Shown here: one piece after another, positions 16,782 through 26,813 of the stretch
How positions within the stretch are numbered: the first letter of the stretch is position 1
Layout: each line of letters begins with the position of its first letter
Assembly: GCA_947506155.1 (NCBI GenBank)
Contig: CANNNV010000012.1
Coordinates: 1 to 32,614, forward strand
Direction: 5' to 3'
Source: Methylococcaceae bacterium
GTDB lineage: Bacteria; Pseudomonadota; Gammaproteobacteria; Methylococcales; Methylomonadaceae
Length of the DNA stretch: 32,614 nucleotides
Translations under genes and position numbers: made by a program
Notes under the pieces: generated by a model
The model's input: the letters and a program-made list of their open reading frames with translations, nothing else
What the model was told of the DNA's origin: nothing
Database searches by the model: none

Positions 16782-18056
16782 TTAGTTGCCCCAATGATTA
16801 TCACTGGTTTCACGCATAAAGTAGAGGGCAAGCAAGCTTATAGCCGCAGCCAAAGAAACATAACCACCTACCCAGGATAGACCACCCTCCGCGACCAGTC
16901 GCTGCGCGATATAAGGAGCAAATGAAGCGCCGATTATGCCTCCCAGATTATAGGCAGTTCCGGCACCGGTATAGCGTAGCTGGGAAGGAAAAAGCTCCGG
17001 CAGCAGTGCGCCCATAGGTGCGAATGTCGCCCCCATTAAAAACAATTCCAGTGATAAGAAAATAGTAATGACCAATAGCGAGCCGCTTTCCAGCATCGGC
17101 TGCAAGGCAAAACCGGACAAAAATGCTGCGCTTCCTGCAACCAGCAAAACCGGTCGACGACCGAATCGATCGCTGGCCCAGGCTGATAGCGGTGTGGCAA
17201 CAGCCATAAATAACACCGCTACGCATAACATACCGAGAAATTGCTGACGCGGAATATGTAGCGTAGTTGTGCCGTAACTGAGCGAAAACACCGTCGAAAT
17301 ATAAAACAAGGCATAACATACCACCATTGCTAGCGCCCCCAGTACCAGCGGGAGAAAATGAGATACCAGCATTTCCTTAAATGGCAAGGCTACTTGTTTG
17401 TGTTGCTGCAATACTTTGGCAAATACCGGGGTTTCGGTCAAAGCTAAGCGCACATACAAGCCAATCATGACCAGAATTGAACTACCTAGAAACGGGATGC
17501 GCCAACCCCAGTCTTTAAACTCTTGTTCACTCAGAAAATGCGCCAACAGCAAAAAGCTGCCGGTCGCACAAAGAAAGCCCACCGGAGGACCTAACTGCGG
17601 AAACATGCCATACCAGCCGCGTTTGCCAGTTGGCGCATTTTCAGTTGCCAGTAATGCCGCCCCTCCCCATTCTCCGCCCAAGCCTATGCCCTGCCCGAAC
17701 CGCAATAGACACAACAAGACCGGTGCCCAAGCACCAATGCTATCATAGCCTGGCAACACACCGATCAACGTGGTGGAAATTCCCATGACCAGCAATGAAG
17801 TAACCAAAGTCGCTTTACGGCCGATGCGATCGCCAAAATGTCCAAACAACAGAGCACCTAATGGCCGGGCCAGAAAAGCGACAGCAAAAGTGACAAAGGC
17901 GCTTAATGCTTGTGTAGTAGGATTGTTACCAGGAAAAAATACCGGACCGATAACCAGTGCCGCCGCCATGCCATAGATATAAAAATCATAGAATTCGATA
18001 GCGGTGCCGATGAAGCTGGCTAAAGCAATGCGGGTAATTGAGGAATTTTGCGTCAT
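16782..18056 (-). CDS. MFS transporter, metabolite:H+ symporter (MHS) type
   Basis: The 424-residue inner-membrane protein has about twelve hydrophobic segments and the MHS-family signatures: IASFIGTAIEFYDFYIYG-like N-terminus, ARPLGALLFGHFGDRIGRK loop between helices 2 and 3, and GQGIGLGGEWGGAALLATENAP after helix 4. Relatives (ProP, ShiA, KgtP) take up osmolytes or organic acids with protons, and the substrate here cannot be told. I start at ATG 18056, because the longer frame begins with TTG and the shorter one gives the usual N-terminus. It sits after purA and the 95-residue gene, past a hairpin terminator, and 155 bases before fhcB in the same direction. A link to C1 metabolism is only suggested by position. 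Confidence 0.85.
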   Translation of the reverse strand: MTQNSSITRIALASFIGTAIEFYDFYIYGMAAALVIGPVFFPGNNPTTQALSAFVTFAVAFLARPLGALLFGHFGDRIGRKATLVTSLLVMGISTTLIGVLPGYDSIGAWAPVLLCLLRFGQGIGLGGEWGGAALLATENAPTGKRGWYGMFPQLGPPVGFLCATGSFLLLAHFLSEQEFKDWGWRIPFLGSSILVMIGLYVRLALTETPVFAKVLQQHKQVALPFKEMLVSHFLPLVLGALAMVVCYALFYISTVFSLSYGTTTLHIPRQQFLGMLCVAVLFMAVATPLSAWASDRFGRRPVLLVAGSAAFLSGFALQPMLESGSLLVITIFLSLELFLMGATFAPMGALLPELFPSQLRYTGAGTAYNLGGIIGASFAPYIAQRLVAEGGLSWVGGYVSLAAAISLLALYFMRETSDNHWGN

Positions 18057-18109
18057 GCTTAAAATCTTGCCACTCAACCAAAGTTGACACGCTTATTTGA
18101 ATATATGAA

Positions 18110-18130
18110 AAGGCGCGCACCGCGCGCCTT
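18110..18130 (-). terminator. Hairpin terminator after the purA operon
   Basis: The perfect 9-base stem AAGGCGCGC / GCGCGCCTT with a 3-base loop is followed on the minus strand by a short T run (TTTTC counting the last stem bases). It lies 9 bases after the stop of the 95-residue gene and before the MHS gene. The T-tract is short, so some read-through is likely. Confidence 0.65.
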
Positions 18131-18139
18131 ACATGAACA

Positions 18140-18427
18140 TCAATCTAATTGAGTCCAATCTTCCAGCGCCGCAATAATCGCTTTGGCCTGATCTTTACTG
18201 GAAATATTAAACTTTGACTTTTGCTTGTATTCGCCATTTTGTTTCTGGTAACGACGAATGGTATATTTATCCGGACCGTATTCTTCCTTGGTACGGTTCC
18301 AATCCTGATAACGGTACATAATGGTCGCCCAGGCGCCTTTAGTTAGAACTTTTTTGTCCAACTCCTTAACGGTTTCAATGCCGCCATCTTCATACGTTAT
18401 CGTTAGTTCATCTACCGTTGCAGCCAT
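18140..18427 (-). CDS. Small conserved-looking protein downstream of purA, function unknown
   Basis: The 95-residue soluble protein begins with ATG preceded by a strong AGGAG site and follows purA by 18 bases, so the coding call is sound. The sequence alternates short beta-like stretches (DELTITYEDGGIETV, WATIMYRYQDWN, DKYTIRRYQKQNG, QKSKFNISS) and ends in a helix (KDQAKAIIAALEDW). Several aromatic and basic residues lie in the strands. The plan faintly recalls PC4/YdbC-like single-stranded nucleic-acid-binding folds, but I cannot assign it to a family. It has no signal peptide, membrane segment or Cys. A hairpin terminator follows it, making it the last gene of the hflK-hflC-hisZ-purA unit. 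Confidence 0.8.
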   Translation of the reverse strand: MAATVDELTITYEDGGIETVKELDKKVLTKGAWATIMYRYQDWNRTKEEYGPDKYTIRRYQKQNGEYKQKSKFNISSKDQAKAIIAALEDWTQLD

Positions 18428-18445
18428 GATTTTCTCCTTGATAAT

Positions 18446-20940
<2,495 letters not shown>

Positions 20941-20963
20941 GTTTTGTATGTCCACTCAAACAA

Positions 20964-20985
20964 AACGCCCCGCATGCGGAGCGTT
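20964..20985 (-). terminator. Terminator-like hairpin between hflC and hisZ
   Basis: On the minus strand AACGCTCCGCATGCGGGGCGTT folds into an inverted repeat with one mismatch, followed by TTTGTTT. It lies 41 bases after the hflC stop and directly before the hisZ ribosome binding site. It may cut hisZ-purA expression relative to hflKC, or act as a partial terminator or attenuator. No leader peptide rich in His is seen. Confidence 0.6.
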
Positions 20986-21026
20986 GGTTACGGGTTCCCA
21001 ATGAAATGCCGGGAATCTTAGTTCGT

Positions 21027-21881
21027 TTATTTTTGCTGTTTAAAATATTTAAAAAAGTCAGAATTGGGATCCAGCACCATCATGCCTGAATTCGAAAAAG
21101 TCTTCTTGTAGGCATTTAAGCTGCGATAAAAAGTGAAGAATTCAGTATCCTCACCATAGGCTTGGGCATAGATTTCAGCTGATTTTGCATCACCTTCACC
21201 GCGCAGTATTTCTGCATCCTTAAACGCATTCGCCATGGTCACGACACGCTGTCTGTCAGCATCAGCACGAATTCTTTCCGCCGCTTCCGCGCCCTGAGAA
21301 CGAAATTCTCGAGCAACCCGCTCACGCTCAGCCTCCATCCTACGAAACACTGAACTGCTGACTTCGTCAGGTAAATCGATACGCATCACCTGAACATCAA
21401 CGATTTCCATGCCCAAAGCCGCTGCAAGAGGCATGGCATTTTTAATCAGAATTTCGCGTATGGCCTGACGATCCGTGGACAACAATTGTTTGATATTACG
21501 CTTGCCGAATTCACCCCGGAAAGCATCTTTAACAATTTGATCCAGACGTAAATTGGCCTGATCGACATCACCGGCAACCACAGTATAAAACGTGGTTACA
21601 TCGCCAATCCGCCATTTAACAAACGAATCAACGATGACATTTTTCTTCTCAGCGGTTAAAAAACGCTCAGGCTTGGCATCCATAGTTTGAATGCGCTTAT
21701 CAAACTTCTTTACATTATTGATAAATGGTAATTTGAAGTGCAATCCAGGCTCGTAATCGTTTTTTACGATCTCGCCCAGACGAAACTTGATGACTTTTTC
21801 TGTTTCACTGACGGTAAACAGGCTCATCATGCTGATAAAAAATACTGCACTTAAGCCTAACCATATTTTATTCTGTGTCAT
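21027..21881 (-). CDS. hflC: HflC, membrane regulator of FtsH protease
   Basis: The 284-residue SPFH/band-7 protein is anchored by one N-terminal helix (about 6-24) and has its band-7 domain in the periplasm. It forms a cage with HflK around FtsH and restrains that protease. Family blocks seen are SLFTVSETEKVIKFRLGEIV, VKWRIGDV, DAFRGEFGKRNIKQLLSTDR and ERVAREFRSQGAEAAERIRADADR (coiled coil), with YRSLNAYKKTF near the end. Its ATG overlaps the hflK stop by one base. The length and C-terminus look complete. Confidence 0.95.
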   Translation of the reverse strand: MTQNKIWLGLSAVFFISMMSLFTVSETEKVIKFRLGEIVKNDYEPGLHFKLPFINNVKKFDKRIQTMDAKPERFLTAEKKNVIVDSFVKWRIGDVTTFYTVVAGDVDQANLRLDQIVKDAFRGEFGKRNIKQLLSTDRQAIREILIKNAMPLAAALGMEIVDVQVMRIDLPDEVSSSVFRRMEAERERVAREFRSQGAEAAERIRADADRQRVVTMANAFKDAEILRGEGDAKSAEIYAQAYGEDTEFFTFYRSLNAYKKTFSNSGMMVLDPNSDFFKYFKQQK

Positions 21882-23074
21882 TAGCGTCCCCTGGTATCGC
21901 GACCACGCGTTGAAGTTCGCACAGTCGGCGGCGAAGGCTCAACCGCTGCCTGAGCCGGTTGTTCTGCTGTGCTTGGAGCTGCATTAGGTTGTTGCAGTGC
22001 AGACTGATGCTGAATCATTTTATCCAATGGCAAATAAAGCATGTTATTGCTGCCTTTGACATCAACCATGATGGTATTAGTCTCGGCCAATACCGTTTCC
22101 ATGGCTTCTATATAAAGACGCTTTCTGGTTACATCCGGCGCTTTGGAGTATTCTGCACGCAATTTTGAAAACCGACTGGATTCACCTTCTGCCTGAGCAA
22201 TAACCTGTTCTTTATAACCTTCGGCTTCCTGTATTTTCCTGGCCGCGGAGCCGCGTGCTTTAGGCACCACGTCATTGGAGTAAGCTTCCGCCTCGTTAAT
22301 TAAGCGCTGTTCGTCTTCACGTGCCTTGATCGCATCTTCAAAGGCATTTTGCACCTGTTCGGGTGGTTGTGCATCCTGAAGATTAACGCTGGTAATCTGG
22401 ATGCCGGATTTATAGCTATCCATGACATCTTGAATTTCCTTTTTAATCTGAGTCACGATTTCACTGCGGCCCTCAGTCAATACAAAGTCCATCTCACTGC
22501 TGCCGATTACACCACGTTGTGTACTTTCAGTAACCTGTTTCAAGGTCGCCGAAGGATTAACTATATTGAAAATGAATTCCTTGGCGTCTTTGACCTGATA
22601 CTGCACGGCCAAGCGAATATCAACGATATTTTCATCTTTAGTCAGCATCAAAGCTTCTTTCGGCACCGAACCTAGTGTTTGCTCACTGCCGCCGCTACGG
22701 TAACCCACTTCGATATAACGCTGCTGTTTAACGTCAACTACCGTAACATTCTCGATAGGCGTAGGGATATGCCAGTTCAAACCGGACTGAGTGGTCGCAA
22801 CATATTTACCAAATCGGGTTTCAACGCCTTGAGTACCCTCGTCGATAATATAAAAGCCGCTTAAGCCCCATAATACGGCTGCGCCTGCCATAACAAAGCC
22901 CATCGTTTTCCACGGAGGACTAACCGAAGAGCCACCATCCTGGCCTCCACCAAAAATACCGCCCAACTTTACTTGCAATAAACGTATCGCTTCATCTAGA
23001 TCGGGTGGACCTTTTTGGTCACCACGACCGCTCCAGGGGTCTTTCTTATCGCCGCCAGGCTCATTCCAGGACAT
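21881..23074 (-). CDS. hflK: HflK, membrane regulator of FtsH protease
   Basis: This 397-residue partner of HflC has the typical Gly/Asp/Pro-rich cytoplasmic N-terminus (MSWNEPGGDKKDPW), a transmembrane helix near residues 53-73 (FVMAGAAVLWGLSGFYII), and the band-7 domain from EGTQGVETRFGKYV. A long Glu/Ala/Arg-rich coiled coil (DEQRLINEAEAYSNDVVPKARGS region) and a variable Pro/Ala/Thr-rich tail follow. In many relatives hfq and hflX stand upstream; here the upstream neighbour is comF, 155 bases away, so the unit probably has its own promoter. I could not identify one. Confidence 0.95.
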   Translation of the reverse strand: MSWNEPGGDKKDPWSGRGDQKGPPDLDEAIRLLQVKLGGIFGGGQDGGSSVSPPWKTMGFVMAGAAVLWGLSGFYIIDEGTQGVETRFGKYVATTQSGLNWHIPTPIENVTVVDVKQQRYIEVGYRSGGSEQTLGSVPKEALMLTKDENIVDIRLAVQYQVKDAKEFIFNIVNPSATLKQVTESTQRGVIGSSEMDFVLTEGRSEIVTQIKKEIQDVMDSYKSGIQITSVNLQDAQPPEQVQNAFEDAIKAREDEQRLINEAEAYSNDVVPKARGSAARKIQEAEGYKEQVIAQAEGESSRFSKLRAEYSKAPDVTRKRLYIEAMETVLAETNTIMVDVKGSNNMLYLPLDKMIQHQSALQQPNAAPSTAEQPAQAAVEPSPPTVRTSTRGRDTRGR

Positions 23075-23176
23075 AACTTTGCTCCATATGGGTTACTTAA
23101 ACTTTCACACATCCCGCAGGATGATTTTAACTTTCAGGAAGATTGATCATGATTATTCTATCGTAATTATTTGTAA

Positions 23177-23193
23177 AAGGCGAAAGTAGCCTT
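23177..23193 (-). terminator. Weak hairpin after comF
   Basis: AAGGC / GCCTT (5-base stem, 7-base loop) lies 37 bases after the comF stop and is followed on the minus strand by TTAC and A/T-rich sequence. It is short, so it is only a possible terminator between comF and hflK. Confidence 0.3.
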
Positions 23194-23229
23194 AGCCAAT
23201 GATATAAGTTACTTTGCTAAAATAAATTT

Positions 23230-23937
23230 TTAAGCCCTTGCGCACACCCAGACATCCACTTGAGCAATGCCGTTTTTTTTTAATAAAGCCGCCAACTCAT
23301 GGACTGTCGAACCTGTGGTCATCACATCATCGAGTATCGCGACATGGTGAACCTGGAGTGGCTTGATCATTGAAAAAGCATGATTTAGATTTTTACGGCG
23401 CTTTTGAGCGGATAATTGGGTTTGATGAGGCGTATCGCGATGCCGGATACAGCTATGTAGATCTAGTGGAAGATTCAATTCATTCGCCACGGTTCTGGCG
23501 ATTTCTATAGATTGGTTGAAACCGCGTGATCGGTAACGCGCTTTATGCAGCGGTACCGGCAAAATCAATTCAGGCGGCTCTGCGATTTGTTTCACATGTT
23601 CGGCCAAAAGCAGGCCAAGCAGGCGGGCATTTTTGTAACAAGAACCAAATTTCAAGTTGCCGATCAAATGCCTGATCGAGCCTTGATGAATAAATGGCGC
23701 GTAAGTCTGGTCAAAAGCAGGCGGATGGCTTAGACACCGACCGCACAACATAGGTGTGGCAATCGCTATGTCCAATATTTCTGCGCAGCAAAAACAGCTC
23801 TGGTTATTTTTAGGTAGTTGGTCATAACACGAGGCGCAAATGTCGAGGGAATTGCATCCGGGATTCCCGCACAAGATGCAGGTAGGTGGTAGCAGGTAAT
23901 CCTGTATAATATTGATCCAGTTGTATACCATTTTCAT
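23230..23937 (-). CDS. comF: ComF-family phosphoribosyltransferase-like protein
   Basis: The 235-residue protein has an N-terminal double zinc-ribbon region (CILCGNPGC, CASC, CFCC, CGRC within the first 75 residues) and a type I phosphoribosyltransferase fold with the PRPP loop VAILDDVMTTGSTVHEL near the C-terminus. ComF/GntX proteins are linked to DNA uptake or use of DNA as nutrient; the biochemical reaction is not established. The middle block LPVPLHKARYRSRGFNQSIEIA is highly characteristic. It is divergent from bioB across 61 bases, a neighbourhood common in gammaproteobacteria. A second ATG two codons in is equally possible. Confidence 0.9.
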   Translation of the reverse strand: MKMVYNWINIIQDYLLPPTCILCGNPGCNSLDICASCYDQLPKNNQSCFCCAEILDIAIATPMLCGRCLSHPPAFDQTYAPFIHQGSIRHLIGNLKFGSCYKNARLLGLLLAEHVKQIAEPPELILPVPLHKARYRSRGFNQSIEIARTVANELNLPLDLHSCIRHRDTPHQTQLSAQKRRKNLNHAFSMIKPLQVHHVAILDDVMTTGSTVHELAALLKKNGIAQVDVWVCARA

Positions 23938-23946
23938 TTGAACAGG

Positions 23947-23975
23947 TTGACAAGGTTGTCCCTTGTTTTTAGTCT
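23947..23975 (+). promoter_or_regulatory. bioB: Candidate bioB promoter with overlapping inverted repeat
   Basis: TTGACA at 23947-23952 and TAGTCT at 23970-23975 are spaced 17 bases, giving a perfect -35 and a moderate -10 about 24 bases before the bioB ATG. A perfect inverted repeat ACAAGG / CCTTGT (23950-23955 and 23961-23966, 5-base centre) lies inside it and could be an operator. It does not match the BirA operator I know. Confidence 0.45.
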
Positions 23976-23998
23976 TACCGTAACCGGAGCTTAACAGA

Positions 23999-24967
23999 AT
24001 GTCTGCAAACCCTGCAATTCGCCATGACTGGCAGTTGGACGAAGTACAAGCGCTTTACGCGTTACCTTTTAATGACCTGATTTTTAAGGCGCAAACGGTA
24101 CACCGTGAGAATTTTGATCCAAATGAAGTTCAGGTCAGCAGTCTGTTGAGCATTAAGACCGGCGCCTGTTCTGAAGATTGCGGCTATTGCCCGCAAAGCG
24201 CACGCTACGATTCCGATTTAACGCCCGAGGCGTTAATGCCAATAGCGTCAGTTTTAAAGGCCGCACAATTGGCAAAAGACCAAGGTGCTTCGCGTTTTTG
24301 CATGGGCGCGGCCTGGCGCTCACCTAAAGACAAGGATGTGGAACGGGTGGTGGAAATGGTTCAGGGCGTCAAGGCCTTGGGTCTGGAAACCTGCGTCACC
24401 CTGGGCATGTTGACCGATGCACAAACCGAACGTCTAAAACAGGGCGGCTTGGATTATTACAATCACAATCTGGATACCTCGGAAGATTATTATTCCGAAG
24501 TGATCACTACCCGAACTTATCAGGATAGGCTGGATACTCTGGCACGAGTCCGGGATGCCGGAATTAACGTATGTTGCGGCGGTATTATCGGTATGGGTGA
24601 AAGCGCTGTTGATCGTTCTAAGCTATTAATTGAGCTGGCAAATATGCCCAAGCATCCTGAAAGCGTCCCGGTCAATATGTTGGTACAAGTGGAAGGCACG
24701 CCGCTAATGGGCACGGAAGTGCTGGATCCGATTATTTTCATCAGAACGCTGGCGGTTGCAAGAATCATGATGCCCAAGTCTCGGGTAAGGTTATCTGCAG
24801 GACGAAAAGCAATGAGCGACGAAATGCAGGCTCTGTGTTTTCTGGCCGGTGCCAACTCAATATTTTATGGTGATAAATTATTGACCACCGATAATCCAAT
24901 GACTAACCATGATTTGGCTTTATTTGAGCGCCTGGGTGTGTATTCCGGCGGCTCAAGTTATGCCTAG
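23999..24967 (+). CDS. bioB: Biotin synthase BioB
   Basis: The 322-residue radical-SAM enzyme inserts sulfur into dethiobiotin. The 4Fe-4S triad CSEDCGYC is at Cys57, Cys61 and Cys64. The family blocks [41 protein letters not shown] and the second-cluster region with GGIIGMGE are present, as is the Arg in [14 protein letters not shown] that ligates the 2Fe-2S cluster. The ribosome binding site CCGGAG precedes the ATG by 9 bases. Other bio genes do not follow; gltX lies 50 bases downstream on the same strand and may be co-transcribed. Confidence 0.96.
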   Translation: MSANPAIRHDWQLDEVQALYALPFNDLIFKAQTVHRENFDPNEVQVSSLLSIKTGACSEDCGYCPQSARYDSDLTPEALMPIASVLKAAQLAKDQGASRFCMGAAWRSPKDKDVERVVEMVQGVKALGLETCVTLGMLTDAQTERLKQGGLDYYNHNLDTSEDYYSEVITTRTYQDRLDTLARVRDAGINVCCGGIIGMGESAVDRSKLLIELANMPKHPESVPVNMLVQVEGTPLMGTEVLDPIIFIRTLAVARIMMPKSRVRLSAGRKAMSDEMQALCFLAGANSIFYGDKLLTTDNPMTNHDLALFERLGVYSGGSSYA

Positions 24968-25017
24968 TTATTATCGAGAAGCTGCATCCACGAAAGAATT
25001 TTACTGAAAATAATATC

Positions 25018-26421
25018 ATGAACATAAAAACACGTTTTGCCCCCAGTCCAACCGGCTATCTGCACGTAGGTGGCGCCCGCACCGCTTTATTTTCCTGGCT
25101 TTATGCGCGTAAGCATGGCGGAAAATTTATTTTAAGAATTGAAGATACCGATCTGGAACGATCTACACAGGAATCGGTCGATGCCATTCTGGAAGGCATG
25201 ACTTGGCTGGGGCTGGAATATGATGAAGGGCCTTTTTACCAGACCCACCATTTTGACCGGTATAAGGAGGTTATTCAGCAGTTGCTGGATCAAGGTGACG
25301 CCTACTATTGCTATTGCAGCAAGGATGAACTGGAGCAGTTGCGTACTGAACAAATGGCTAATAAGGAAAAGCCTCGTTATAACGGCAAATGCCGTGACTT
25401 GAATGAGGCCAAAGGCGAGCGGGTGGCGGTGATCCGCTTTAAAAATCCTGTTGATGGCATCGTCACTATTCCTGACCTGATTAAGGGCGACATTGTCGTT
25501 GCGAACAAGGAACTGGATGATTTGATTATCGCCCGAGGCGACGGTACGCCGACTTATAATTTGACGGTGGTAGTTGATGACATGGATATGAAAGTCAGCC
25601 ATGTTATACGTGGCGACGATCATATCAACAACACGCCCAGACAAATGAATATCCTTAAAGCTTTGGGTGCCAAAGTGCCTGAATACGCGCATCTGCCGAT
25701 GATACTGGGCTCAGATGGTGCTCGACTGTCAAAACGCCACGGTGCGGTCAGTGTGATGCAGTTTCGTGATGACGGCTATTTGCCAGACGCGCTATTGAAT
25801 TATCTGGTGCGCTTGGGTTGGTCCCATGGCGATCAGGAGATTTTTACGCTAGATGAAATGATCGAACATTTTGATCTGGAAAATGTCAATGTGTCAGCAT
25901 CTACGTTCAACAACGAAAAACTGTTATGGCTGAATCATCAGTACATCATGAACAGCAACCCTGCTCATGTCGCTCGTCATTTAAGCTGGCACATGGGTGA
26001 ACTCGGTATTGATCCTTCGACAGGACCCAGCCTGATCGACATGGTTAAGGCGCAACGGGAGCGCTGCAAAACTCTGGTTGAAATAGCTGCTGCCAGCCTT
26101 TATTTCTATAAAGATTTTGACGCCTATGATGAAAAAGCTGCCAAAAAGAATTTCACCACCGGCTCGGATCTGGTTCTTGCAGCACTGTATGATCAATTTT
26201 TAGCTGTGAGCGAATGGAATGGCGAAGCTTTACACCAGCTGGTGGTTAACCTTGCCGAAACCATGGAACTGGGTTTAGGCAAGGTCGCTCAACCTTTGCG
26301 CGTGGCGGTTTGTGGCTCAGCCGTTTCTCCAGCCATAGACATTACTTTATCGCTATTGGGCAAGGAAAAAACCCTGGCTAGAATACAGCGAGCTATCAGC
26401 TATATCAGAAACCCAAATTAG
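25018..26421 (+). CDS. gltX: Glutamyl-tRNA synthetase GltX
   Basis: This 467-residue class I synthetase charges tRNA-Glu. The HIGH-type motif reads HVGG (His16-Gly19, in [16 protein letters not shown]) and the KMSKS-type motif LSKR is near residues 237-240 ([11 protein letters not shown]). The catalytic region also shows [10 protein letters not shown] and the [14 protein letters not shown] block. The length and layout suit the bacterial discriminating-type enzyme. The next transcription unit holds two tRNA-Glu genes, its substrate. A second gltX copy elsewhere cannot be ruled out. Confidence 0.95.
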   Translation: MNIKTRFAPSPTGYLHVGGARTALFSWLYARKHGGKFILRIEDTDLERSTQESVDAILEGMTWLGLEYDEGPFYQTHHFDRYKEVIQQLLDQGDAYYCYCSKDELEQLRTEQMANKEKPRYNGKCRDLNEAKGERVAVIRFKNPVDGIVTIPDLIKGDIVVANKELDDLIIARGDGTPTYNLTVVVDDMDMKVSHVIRGDDHINNTPRQMNILKALGAKVPEYAHLPMILGSDGARLSKRHGAVSVMQFRDDGYLPDALLNYLVRLGWSHGDQEIFTLDEMIEHFDLENVNVSASTFNNEKLLWLNHQYIMNSNPAHVARHLSWHMGELGIDPSTGPSLIDMVKAQRERCKTLVEIAAASLYFYKDFDAYDEKAAKKNFTTGSDLVLAALYDQFLAVSEWNGEALHQLVVNLAETMELGLGKVAQPLRVAVCGSAVSPAIDITLSLLGKEKTLARIQRAISYIRNPN

Positions 26422-26423
26422 TC

Positions 26424-26452
26424 TTGGACTCAACAGATAATTACTGTACAAT
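26424..26452 (+). promoter_or_regulatory. Sigma-70 promoter of the tRNA operon
   Basis: TTGGAC (26424-26429), a 17-base spacer and TACAAT (26447-26452) make a strong promoter, followed by a G+C-rich discriminator (GCCGG) as in stringently controlled stable-RNA promoters. Transcription should begin about 26459, nine bases before the tRNA-Ala. Confidence 0.8.
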
Positions 26453-26467
26453 GCCGGTTCTCAACTT

Positions 26468-26543
26468 GGGGCCATAGCTCAATTGGTAGAGCGCAACACT
26501 GGCAGTGTTGAGGTCAGCGGTTCGATTCCGCTTGGCTCCACCA
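26468..26543 (+). tRNA. tRNA-Ala (anticodon GGC)
   Basis: The 76-base cloverleaf has acceptor arms GGGGCCA and TGGCTCC followed by A and an encoded CCA. The anticodon stem CAACA / TGTTG holds the loop CTGGCAG, so the anticodon is GGC. The T arm AGCGG / CCGCT holds TTCGATT. The G3:U70 pair, the main alanine identity element, is present. Confidence 0.96.
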
Positions 26544-26559
26544 GAAAGTTGATGAGATC

Positions 26560-26643
26560 AGTTTTAGTCCCCATCGTCTAGTGGCCTAGGACACCGCCCT
26601 TTCACGGCGGTAACGGGGGTTCGAACCCCCCTGGGGACGCCAT
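26560..26643 (+). repeat. 84-base direct repeat, copy 1 (contains tRNA-Glu)
   Basis: Bases 26560-26643 and 26694-26777 are identical. The match extends 7 bases before and 1 base after the tRNA, so it looks like a tandem duplication of the tRNA-Glu gene with a 50-base spacer. Confidence 0.85.
26567..26642 (+). tRNA. tRNA-Glu (anticodon TTC), copy 1
   Basis: The 76-base cloverleaf has acceptor arms GTCCCCA and TGGGGAC, then G and an encoded CCA. The anticodon stem CCGCC / GGCGG holds loop CTTTCAC with anticodon TTC. The T arm is GGGGG / CCCCC around TTCGAAC. It is identical to copy 2 and lies in the same operon as tRNA-Ala. Confidence 0.96.
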
Positions 26644-26693
26644 CCGAACTGATCAGGACAAGTGTAAATTTTTAGTGCAGGCCTGACTAAACT

Positions 26694-26777
26694 AGTTTTA
26701 GTCCCCATCGTCTAGTGGCCTAGGACACCGCCCTTTCACGGCGGTAACGGGGGTTCGAACCCCCCTGGGGACGCCAT
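26694..26777 (+). repeat. 84-base direct repeat, copy 2 (contains tRNA-Glu)
   Basis: This is the second identical copy of the unit at 26560-26643. It could equally be described as a duplicated attachment-site-like segment, but no integrase or island lies between the copies. Confidence 0.85.
26701..26776 (+). tRNA. tRNA-Glu (anticodon TTC), copy 2
   Basis: Identical in sequence to the tRNA-Glu at 26567-26642, with encoded CCA. It is the last gene of the tRNA operon; a rho-independent terminator begins nine bases after it. Confidence 0.96.
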
Positions 26778-26784
26778 TAAATAG

Positions 26785-26813
26785 AAAGGTTATCACTTTG
26801 ATAACCTTTTTTT
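26785..26813 (+). terminator. Rho-independent terminator of the tRNA operon
   Basis: The perfect 11-base stem AAAGGTTATCA / TGATAACCTTT with loop CTT is followed by a T run that ends exactly at the first ATG of the next open frame. This makes that ATG an unlikely translation start for the downstream gene. Confidence 0.92.

Noticed and set aside
18057-18077. TTG start for the MHS transporter
   Set aside because: ATG at 18056 gives the normal MHS N-terminus; the TTG extension is not supported.
23110-23123. CATCC-CGCA-GGATG hairpin upstream of hflK
   Set aside because: Short stem with no T-tract on the relevant strand and no clear regulatory meaning.
25132-25692. 186-codon minus-strand open frame
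   Set aside because: Antisense shadow of gltX, with no ribosome binding site or known domain.
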